DNA of 64,000 nucleotides. Source: Nocardiopsis alborubida. GTDB lineage: Bacteria; Actinomycetota; Actinomycetes; Streptosporangiales; Streptosporangiaceae. Position 1 is the stretch's first letter. The number at the start of each line of letters is the position of its first letter. This document shows positions 18,115-26,433 of this stretch, in pieces. The translations under genes were made by a program, and so were the position numbers. Where the stretch lies: NCBI RefSeq assembly GCF_012396365.1, contig NZ_JAAXPG010000001.1:372001-436000 (forward strand), given 5' to 3'. The notes under the pieces were generated by a model. The model saw only the letters and a list, made by a program, of their open reading frames with translations. It was not told the origin of the DNA and made no database searches.

Positions 18115-18128
18115 AGTTCCCGAACTGT
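18113..18128. promoter_or_regulatory. Perfect palindrome at the ABC exporter start
   Basis: ACAGTTC-CC-GAACTGT is a 7-2-7 inverted repeat that overlaps the first codon of the exporter operon and its likely -10 region. It has the size and symmetry of a dimeric repressor operator; the regulator is not encoded next to it. Confidence 0.55.
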
Positions 18129-18188
18129 AACCAGGGGAACAGGTACGGGCCACTCATTTTCCCGGGCCGGGGAGGGCCCGGGCCCCGG

Positions 18189-20074
<1,886 letters not shown>

Positions 20075-20082
20075 CCGGTCTG

Positions 20083-20117
20083 ACGGGGCGGGACGCGCCG
20101 CGTTCCGCCCCGTTCTC
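20083..20117 (+). terminator. Cellulase terminator
   Basis: A 13-bp stem ACGGGGCGGGACG / CGTTCCGCCCCGT (one G-U pair) lies nine bases after the stop codon, followed by TCTCCT. Confidence 0.8.
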
Positions 20118-20204
20118 CTGGCCGCCTCCGGCCAACAGCGCCGAACCCCGCACCCCGGGACAGGGAAGGCACTAGCATCCCCGGTGGGTGAAGGGCGGAC
20201 ACGG

Positions 20205-21257
20205 ATGACGATCCCACAGGTGGGCGAGCGGACCCTGGTGGAGGACAGCGCCTGCGGCGGTTTCCCCGCGCAGGAGGCTGGTTCCAGGCAGGCCCGCGAA
20301 CGGGCCTACAACCTCTACAGCGCGGCCGTCGGCGCCTGCCTGAGCAGGACCGGGCTCCGGGAGCGCGCCGCCGAGCTCCTCGCGCAGGAGGCCCGGCTGC
20401 CCTTCCTCGGCGACGAGGAGGTCGCCCGGGTCAACCGCGAACTCCCCGGGGTCGTCGCCGAACTGCGGGCCGAGCCGATCCGCGTCCGCGACGGCGCGAC
20501 CCCCGGGGAGCCGGGCGGGGTCCTGGCCGGGGCGGACCTGGACGCGCTGTTCGACCTCGCGCTCCGCGACCGGCTCACCGGACCGGCCCGCGAGCGGCCC
20601 CGGCTCCTGCTCCTCGGCGGCCAGCCCGGCTCGGGCAAGTCCACCCTCCAGCGCCTCATCCTGCCCTTCCTGCCCGAGGGCACCGTCAGCTACGACGGCG
20701 ACGACCTGCTGCGCCTGGCACCCGACTACGAGTGGGCGATGACCGCGGACGACCGCGCCGCCTCCTCCTCCCTGGCCCGGCAGGTCGGCGGCCTGCACGG
20801 GCTCGCCATGGCGCACCTGCGCGCGGGCCGCGTGGACGCGGTGTGCAGCCACCCCCTGGGCCGCGCCGACTGGGCCGCGTCCTGGGTGGAGGGGTTCCGC
20901 GACGCCGGTTACCGGGTGGAGGTCGCCTTCGTGGCCACCCACAGTTCCAACAGCGGCTTCGCGATCGCCGACCGCTACGCCCGGGCCCGCGCCGACCAGG
21001 GTTTCGGCAGGTGGATGCCCGAACTCCACCACGACCGTTTCTATCTGGGCGTTCCCAACACGGTGGAGTTCCTGGAGACCCACCGGCTGGTGGACTCGCT
21101 CTACGTGCTCTCCCGCGACGGCGAGGTGCTCTACGCCAACCACCGGGAGGAGGACGACTGGCGGACCGAGCCGTTCGGACGCGTCGCCCTGGAGGCCGAA
21201 CGCGGGCGCCGCGAGCTGTGGCACGCGCCCAGGAGCGCCCCGCGCAGCGCCGTCTGA
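20205..21257 (+). CDS. Zeta-toxin-like P-loop kinase
   Basis: This 350-aa protein has a zeta-toxin/AAA-type P-loop kinase domain in its second half. Walker A is LLLGGQPGSGKST near residue 138, followed by VSYDGDDLLRLAPDY (the zeta acidic motif for substrate and magnesium) and VEVAFVATHSSNSGFAIADRY. Zeta toxins phosphorylate UDP-N-acetylglucosamine and block wall synthesis. The N-terminal 120 residues are helical and not assigned. No epsilon-type antitoxin gene is adjacent, so it may be a non-toxic housekeeping kinase of the family or be controlled in another way. The ATG at 20205 has GAAGGGCGGAC upstream. Its stop is 15 bp from the convergent R2lox gene. Confidence 0.78.
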   Translation: MTIPQVGERTLVEDSACGGFPAQEAGSRQARERAYNLYSAAVGACLSRTGLRERAAELLAQEARLPFLGDEEVARVNRELPGVVAELRAEPIRVRDGATPGEPGGVLAGADLDALFDLALRDRLTGPARERPRLLLLGGQPGSGKSTLQRLILPFLPEGTVSYDGDDLLRLAPDYEWAMTADDRAASSSLARQVGGLHGLAMAHLRAGRVDAVCSHPLGRADWAASWVEGFRDAGYRVEVAFVATHSSNSGFAIADRYARARADQGFGRWMPELHHDRFYLGVPNTVEFLETHRLVDSLYVLSRDGEVLYANHREEDDWRTEPFGRVALEAERGRRELWHAPRSAPRSAV

Positions 21258-21272
21258 GCGGGTCCGGCGGGT

Positions 21273-22289
21273 TCAGCCCCGTGCCGCCAGCCTCCGCACG
21301 GCCTCCCGGTCCTCCTCGCCGAACCGCTCCTCCAGCTCCTCGGGTGCGGCGTCCAGGTCGATCCGCGACAGGGGCACCCCGCGCGCGGACTCGATCGCGC
21401 CGAGACGGCGCAGCGCGCGGTCGCCCGCGTAGCGGACCAGTTCCCCCGGCGGCAGTTCGTAGCGCCGGGTCGCCGGGTCGTCCGAGGGCTCCTCACCGCG
21501 TTCCACCGTGGACATCACGTGCGGCAGCAGCTCGTCCAGCCGTTCGCGCACCACGTCCCAGTTGGCGTCGTCGGCCGCGACGTGGCGGCGGCAGGTGAAG
21601 GTGCCCCACGCCATGTGGCGCCGCTCGTCGTCGCCGATCCTGCGCACGATCTGGCGCATCCCCGGGAAGACGTCCCGCACCGTGCACACGTGGTTCCAGG
21701 CGTAGTACCCGGTCAGCGCCAGCGAGCCCTCGATGACGTGGTTGTAGGTCACCGAGGCGCGCACCTGGTTGCGGGGGCTCGGGTCCTCCAGCAGCGTCTC
21801 CAGGGAGCCGGGCAGCTCCTCGTGGAACAGCGTCCGGTAGCCCGGGTTGGCGTCCACGTAGCCGTGCAGGTCCTCGCGGACCCCGAGCGCGTCCAGCCAC
21901 AGCCGGAACGCCTGGACGTGCTTGGCCTCCTCGAACGCGAACTGGGTCAGGTACATCTCGTCGCCCAGGCGCCCCTCCGCGGCCATCGCGCGGAGGAAGG
22001 GCTGGATGTCCTCCGTGACCGCCTCCTCGCCCGCCACGAAGAACGCGCACAGCCGCAGGATCCGCGCCCGGGCCTCCTCACCCAGCTTCTTCCAGTCCTC
22101 GGCGTCCCGGCTCAGGTCGATGTCCGCCGGGTTCCAGAACCGGGCGTTGCCCTTGGCGAACAGCCTGAGCGGAAGCGAGTCCCAGTTCAGGCCGCCGCCC
22201 CGGAGGGAGTGGAAGCCGGTGCGGTACTCCGCGGGTGAGGGCGCGGGCGTGGCTGGCGCGGACGGGGTGCTGGCGGGAGAGTCGGGCAC
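21273..22289 (-). CDS. R2-like ligand-binding oxidase (R2lox), Mn/Fe
   Basis: This 338-aa ferritin-like protein is of the R2lox group (Mycobacterium tuberculosis Rv0233), which carries a Mn/Fe centre, a bound fatty-acid-like ligand and a Tyr-Val crosslink. The metal ligands are all in place: E88 (GEEAVTED), E121 and H124 (FEEAKH), E187 (NHVIEG), E222 and H225 (DDERRH). The crosslink pair V91 and Y182 is also present. These positions are offset by a constant 20 residues from Rv0233, because of a Ser/Pro/Ala-rich N-terminal tail. It is not a ribonucleotide reductase subunit; its substrate is unknown. GTG (complement 22287-22289) has GGAGG seven bases upstream. Confidence 0.92.
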   Translation of the reverse strand: MPDSPASTPSAPATPAPSPAEYRTGFHSLRGGGLNWDSLPLRLFAKGNARFWNPADIDLSRDAEDWKKLGEEARARILRLCAFFVAGEEAVTEDIQPFLRAMAAEGRLGDEMYLTQFAFEEAKHVQAFRLWLDALGVREDLHGYVDANPGYRTLFHEELPGSLETLLEDPSPRNQVRASVTYNHVIEGSLALTGYYAWNHVCTVRDVFPGMRQIVRRIGDDERRHMAWGTFTCRRHVAADDANWDVVRERLDELLPHVMSTVERGEEPSDDPATRRYELPPGELVRYAGDRALRRLGAIESARGVPLSRIDLDAAPEELEERFGEEDREAVRRLAARG

Positions 22290-22549
22290 GGGGGGACCTC
22301 CTGGCTGCCGGGGGGAGCTGCTGTGCCCTCATGATTGGACACGGGAGGGGTTCGTGTAAAGAGCGAATGGAATGCGCGGGGTCAAAAACCGAATCCGGCT
22401 CGGTGGGTTCCGGGGCGCGGGGCGCGGGGCGCGCGGAGACGGACGGCAGCCGCGGGGAGCCGGGATACGGCCGTGGCCATTGACGGCGCGCCCCCGCCGA
22501 AACGGTACGGTCGGGGAGTACCGACCGCACCGAACGATCGGGGAACGAC

Positions 22550-22786
22550 GTGTTCTGTGGTGATCCCGGCACATCCGGCTACACCGCGTGCGCCTCCCAG
22601 ACCCAGCTCTTCGCGTTGGCCTCCGCCATCCCCGCCCTGCTCGGCATGGCCCTCCTGGTGGCGGCCTTCACCGCGCCGTCCGTGCGGGGCGACCGGCTCC
22701 TGCGCACCCGCACCCTGAGCTACTCCCTGGTGGCCTGGGGAATCGCCGCGGGCACCTACGTCATGGGCGGCCTGCCGTCCTTCTGA
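22550..22786 (+). CDS. Small two-TM membrane protein, unknown
   Basis: This 78-aa product begins MFCGDPGTSGYTACASQT and has two hydrophobic segments, LFALASAIPALLGMALLVAAF and YSLVAWGIAAGTYVMGG, with a basic loop between them (RGDRLLRTRT). That predicts a hairpin membrane protein with a cytoplasmic loop. No family is recognised. Codon use matches real genes of the region (nearly all third positions G or C). The GTG start follows CGGGGAACGAC. It is divergent from R2lox, with a 260-bp gap of no other recognised feature, and convergent with the XPB helicase gene. Confidence 0.6.
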   Translation: MFCGDPGTSGYTACASQTQLFALASAIPALLGMALLVAAFTAPSVRGDRLLRTRTLSYSLVAWGIAAGTYVMGGLPSF

Positions 22787-22859
22787 GCGGCGGGCGCCCC
22801 GCGGGCGGCCCCCGGGCGGCCGCGCCCCGCCGGGACGCGGCCGGAGCCGCCCGCCCCGG

Positions 22860-24509
22860 TCAGATCTCCTCGCCCGACAGCAGGTCGCCGGCGTCGGTGA
22901 TCCGGTAGGCGTACCCCTGCTCGGCGAGGAAGCGCTGCCGGTGCGCGGCGTAGTCCTGGTCGAGGGTGTCCCGCGCCACCACGGCGTAGAAGCGGGCGGC
23001 GCGGCCGTCGGACTTGGGGCGCAGCACCCGGCCGAGCCGCTGCGCCTCCTCCTGCCGTGAGCCGAAGGACCCCGACACCTGCACCGCGACACCGGCCTCG
23101 GGCAGGTCGATGGAGAAGTTCGCCACCTTCGACACCACCAGCGTTCTCAGCTCTCCGGAGCGGAAGGCGTCGAAGAGGCGCTCGCGCTCCTTGTTGCGGG
23201 TCTCGCCCTTGATCACCGGCGCGCCCAGCGACGCGCCGAGTTCGTCCAGCTGGTCGATGTAGGAGCCGATGACCAGCACCTGATCCTCGGGGTGGCGCTC
23301 CACGATCTCCCGGACCACGGAGGTCTTGGTCTCGGAGGAGGCGCAGAACCGGTAGCGGTCCTCCGGCTCGGCGGTCGCGTACGCCAGCCGCTCGGCCTCC
23401 GACAGGTCCACCCGCACCTCGACGCAGTCCGCGGGGGCGATCCACCCCTGGTTCTCCATGTCCTTCCACGGGGCGTCGTAGCGCTTGGGGCCGATCAGTG
23501 AGAACACGTCGCCCTCGCAGCCGTCCTCGCGCACCAGGGTCGCGGTCAGGCCCAGCCGGCGCCGGGCCTGGAGGTCGGCGGTCATCCGGAAGATCGGCGC
23601 GGGCAGCAGGTGCACCTCGTCGTAGACGACCAGGCCCCAGTCGCGGGCGTCGAACAGCTCCAGGTGCGTGTACACGCCCTTCCGCTTGGCCGCCATGACC
23701 TGGTAGGTGGCGATGGTGACGGGGCGGATCTCCTTGCGGGTGCCCGAGTACTCGCCGATCTCGTCCTCGGTCAGCGAGGTGCGCCGCAGCAGTTCGGTCT
23801 TCCACTGGTGCACCGACACCGTGTTCGTCACCAGGATGAGCGTGGTCGCCCCGGTCATGGCCATCGCCGCCGCGCCGACCACGGTCTTGCCCGCGCCGCA
23901 CGGCAGGACCACCACGCCGGACCCGCCCGCGTGGAAGCTCTCCGCGGCCTCCTTCTGGTAGCCGCGCAGCTCCCAGCCGTCCTGGTCGAGGTCGATCGGG
24001 TGCGCCTCGCCGTCGACGTACCCGGCCAGGTCCTCGGCCGGCCAGCCGATTTTGAGCAGCGCCTGCTTGAGGTTGCCGCGCTCGCTCGGGTGCACGGCGA
24101 CCGAGTCCTCGCCCAGCCGCTCGCCCAGCATGCCCTTGAGCCTCCTGGCGCGGACGACCTCCTCCAGCACGGCGCGGTCGGAGGACTCCAGGACCAGGCC
24201 GTGCCGCGGGTCGCCCACGATCCGCAGCCGCCCGTAGCGGTCCATCGTCTCGGCGATGTCCACCAGCAGCGAGTGCGGTACCGGGAACTTGGAGAACCGG
24301 ATCAGCGCGTCCACGACCTGCTCGGCGTCGTGCCCGGCGGCACGGGAGTTCCACAGGGCCAGCGGTGTGATCCGGTAGGTGTGCACGTGTTCGGGCGCGC
24401 GTTCGAGCTCGGCGAAGGGGGCGATGGCCCGGCGGCACTCGCCGGCGAGCTCGTGGTCGACCTCCAGCAGGAGCGTCTTGTCGGACTGGACGATCAGGCA
24501 GGACAACAC
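22860..24509 (-). CDS. XPB/ERCC3-type DNA repair helicase
   Basis: This 549-aa SF2 helicase resembles eukaryotic and archaeal XPB and mycobacterial Rv0861c. XPB unwinds DNA 3' to 5' in repair; the bacterial role is not well defined. An N-terminal damage-recognition-like region (about 1-190) is followed by Walker A VVLPCGAGKTVVGAA, motif II YDEVHLLP, motif III LTATLVRED, then motifs IV to VI (VVSKVANFSIDLPEAGVAVQ and SRQEEAQRLGRVLRP). The RED residues occur in VREDG. The GTG start (complement 24507-24509) has GAAGG five bases upstream. The PF13625/WYL gene, its usual companion, lies further upstream beyond three small membrane-protein genes. Confidence 0.93.
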   Translation of the reverse strand: MLSCLIVQSDKTLLLEVDHELAGECRRAIAPFAELERAPEHVHTYRITPLALWNSRAAGHDAEQVVDALIRFSKFPVPHSLLVDIAETMDRYGRLRIVGDPRHGLVLESSDRAVLEEVVRARRLKGMLGERLGEDSVAVHPSERGNLKQALLKIGWPAEDLAGYVDGEAHPIDLDQDGWELRGYQKEAAESFHAGGSGVVVLPCGAGKTVVGAAAMAMTGATTLILVTNTVSVHQWKTELLRRTSLTEDEIGEYSGTRKEIRPVTIATYQVMAAKRKGVYTHLELFDARDWGLVVYDEVHLLPAPIFRMTADLQARRRLGLTATLVREDGCEGDVFSLIGPKRYDAPWKDMENQGWIAPADCVEVRVDLSEAERLAYATAEPEDRYRFCASSETKTSVVREIVERHPEDQVLVIGSYIDQLDELGASLGAPVIKGETRNKERERLFDAFRSGELRTLVVSKVANFSIDLPEAGVAVQVSGSFGSRQEEAQRLGRVLRPKSDGRAARFYAVVARDTLDQDYAAHRQRFLAEQGYAYRITDAGDLLSGEEI

Positions 24510-24685
24510 GGACCTTCAATCTCGCGGGGCGGGGGCGGCCACAGATGCAACGCATCCGGACCCCCGATCATGCCCGCGGGACCCGTGCCCGTACCCTCGC
24601 GGGCCGTCCTGGACCCGGGACGGCGGTCGTGACGCCCCGGCGACAGCCGGGAGGGCGGGGAGGGGGAGCTGCCGGAGGCGGCGGG

Positions 24686-25120
24686 TCACATGCCGGAGAC
24701 GACGGCGATCACGATGAAGGTGAGGAAGAGGACCAGCAGAGCCAGGATCACGCCGTTGGAGATCCAGGCGACGCGGGTGTAGCGCTGGTACCTGTCGGGA
24801 TCGGACTTCTCCGAGATCGCGAGGGCGGAGAAGACCGTGCCGACGATGCCCAGGAAACCGCAGCAGGTCAGCACCAGGACGAGGGACACCACCAGGGCGG
24901 CGATCGCGCCGGACGCGCTCCTCTGTTCCCGGTAGGGGCCGCCCGGGTACCCGCCGCCCGGGTAGGGGCCGCCCGGATGGGGCTGTCCGGGGCCGTAGCC
25001 GCTCCCGGGGGCTCCGTAGCCGCCGTACGGGTCGTACCCGCCGGTCGGGTCCTCGTACGCGTCGTTGCCGCCGGGGCCGTGGCCCGGGGGAGGGCCGCTG
25101 TGCCGCCAGTTGTCGTTCAC
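24686..25120 (-). CDS. Two-TM membrane protein with Gly/Pro/Tyr-rich head, CD225/DUF4190-like (copy 1)
   Basis: This is a 144-aa protein of unknown function. Residues 1-65 are disordered and rich in Gly, Pro and Tyr (repeats of PGGxYPGG type). Two TM helices follow, AIAALVVSLVLVLTCCGFLG and SNGVILALLVLFLTFIVIAVV, joined by a polar loop ISEKSDPDRYQRYTRVAW. The double Cys at the end of TM1 and the SxxDPxRYxRY loop resemble CD225/dispanin and DUF4190 proteins. Two similar genes follow upstream. GTG at complement 25118-25120 is preferred because GGAGAA lies nine bases before it; an ATG ten codons upstream lacks such a site. Confidence 0.7.
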   Translation of the reverse strand: MNDNWRHSGPPPGHGPGGNDAYEDPTGGYDPYGGYGAPGSGYGPGQPHPGGPYPGGGYPGGPYREQRSASGAIAALVVSLVLVLTCCGFLGIVGTVFSALAISEKSDPDRYQRYTRVAWISNGVILALLVLFLTFIVIAVVSGM

Positions 25121-25193
25121 GCTCGTGCTTCTCCGCGGATCGTGGTGCACGGCACCGGGGGTGGGGGCGAGGACCGGCGCGGGGGAGGGCCGG

Positions 25194-25754
25194 TCAGTAG
25201 GTGAACAGGAGCATCATCATGGCCAGGACGGCGACCGGGATGAGGAACAGGACGAACAGGGCGAAGTACGAGAAGTTGCAGGCCCAGGTGTACCGAATGT
25301 ACCGCTCCACCCGTTCGGGGTCGGAAAGCCCGCGCAGCGTCGAGATGCCGAACCAGACCCCGGGCACGTTCACCGCCAGGAGGAAGAACCAGAAGCCCAG
25401 GTACATCATCAGTATCGACCCCGCCGCACTGAGGACGGCCACCACCAGCGCGGCCACGGCGCCGCCCACACGGGCGGGAGGGGCCGCAGGGGGAACCGCA
25501 CCGGGGGGGAGCGCCGGGTCGGGGGGCGCCGTCAGCAGGGAGGCGCTCCCCGGGACGGGACCGGTGGCGTGTCCTCCCGGGCCTCCCGGCCCGGGCACGC
25601 CCGACGCGCCGCCCGGTCCGGACGCACCCGAGGGTCCGGGCGTCCGGAACGCCGCCGGGGGCGCAGGGCGTCCCGGTCCGCCTCCGGGCGGGGACCCCGG
25701 TGTGAAGCCGTGCTTCCTCTCCCAGAAGGCCTTCGGACCGCCTCCGCCGTTCAT
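25194..25754 (-). CDS. Two-TM membrane protein with Gly/Pro-rich head (copy 2)
   Basis: This 186-aa protein has the same plan as its neighbour: a long Gly/Pro/Ala-rich disordered head (about 100 residues, starting MNGGGGPKAFWERKHGF), then two TM segments (VAALVVAVLSAAGSILMMYL and SYFALFVLFLIPVAVLAMMM). The loop GLSDPERVERYIRYTWACN matches the SDPDRYQRYTRVAWISN loop of copy 1 closely, which supports common ancestry although the heads differ. Here the TM1 cysteines are absent. The function is unknown. The ATG is complement 25752-25754, with AGGGGGA about nine bases upstream. Confidence 0.7.
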   Translation of the reverse strand: MNGGGGPKAFWERKHGFTPGSPPGGGPGRPAPPAAFRTPGPSGASGPGGASGVPGPGGPGGHATGPVPGSASLLTAPPDPALPPGAVPPAAPPARVGGAVAALVVAVLSAAGSILMMYLGFWFFLLAVNVPGVWFGISTLRGLSDPERVERYIRYTWACNFSYFALFVLFLIPVAVLAMMMLLFTY

Positions 25755-25885
25755 CACCGCTCGTCCCCCTTCCCCTGTTTTCCGGACCCGCCTCGTTCCG
25801 CTCCCACGGCCGTTCCCGCTCCCGCTGGTGATCCCCGTGCTCCGTGTGGACGCGGTGCCCCGCGGCCCCGTCCGCCAAACACGGC

Positions 25886-26344
25886 TCAGTAGTTGGTGAC
25901 CGGGACGATCCCCTGGATCCAGGAGCCCGCCTGGGTGAACATCACCAGCGTCAGCACCAGCATCACGAAGAGCATCACCCCGGCCGCTCCCAGGCAGTAC
26001 CAGGAGTAGCGCGTGAGCGTCTCGGCCTGGACCGCGCGCCCCCGGTCGCGGGCGTGGGCGGCGCGTACCGCGAACACGATCCCGGCGATACCGAACAGCC
26101 AGTTCATGCAGCACAGGAAGGTCAGGGCGTGCAGGATCAGCGCCATCGTCGAACTGCTGGCCCCGATCGCGCTCCGTCGCGCGTCGGGTCCGTCGCGCTC
26201 GTCATCCCGGTCGTCGCGGCGGTCGCTCCCGGCCCCGCGCTCCCCGCCGCGCTCGGGGGCGCGGGCCCTCCGGCGCTCGCGGTCGTCGTCGCGTCCGTGT
26301 TCACGGGGGGACGATGCCCCGGGGGGCAGCGATGCGTTGCTCAT
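25886..26344 (-). CDS. Two-TM membrane protein with charged Arg/Asp head (copy 3)
   Basis: This 152-aa protein again has a disordered head and two TM helices. The head here is strongly charged (Arg/Asp/Glu-rich, about residues 15-60) rather than Gly/Pro-rich. TM1 is MALILHALTFLCCMNWLFGIAGIVF, carrying the double Cys seen in copy 1. The loop AHARDRGRAVQAETLTRYSWY corresponds to the D-x-x-RY-x-RY loop of the other two. TM2 is LGAAGVMLFVMLVLTLVMF. The function is unknown. The three genes lie head to tail between the XPB gene and its usual partner. Confidence 0.7.
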   Translation of the reverse strand: MSNASLPPGASSPREHGRDDDRERRRARAPERGGERGAGSDRRDDRDDERDGPDARRSAIGASSSTMALILHALTFLCCMNWLFGIAGIVFAVRAAHARDRGRAVQAETLTRYSWYCLGAAGVMLFVMLVLTLVMFTQAGSWIQGIVPVTNY

Positions 26345-26433
26345 GGGGGTTCTCTCGCTGTCGGTGGGTCGACCAACTCGGTTCCAGACTAGCCCGCCGC
26401 CTCCGGGCCGATCGTGAGGAACCCGGGTGCGTC

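Noticed and set aside
21273..22289. Class I ribonucleotide reductase small subunit (NrdB/NrdF)
   Set aside because: The ligand set matches R2lox, including the Val-Tyr crosslink pair, and no nrdA/nrdE gene is adjacent.
22382..23092. Gene overlapping the small two-TM protein on the minus strand
   Set aside because: The frame is Arg/Ser/Gly-rich shadow; the plus-strand frame has the better codon bias and membrane pattern.
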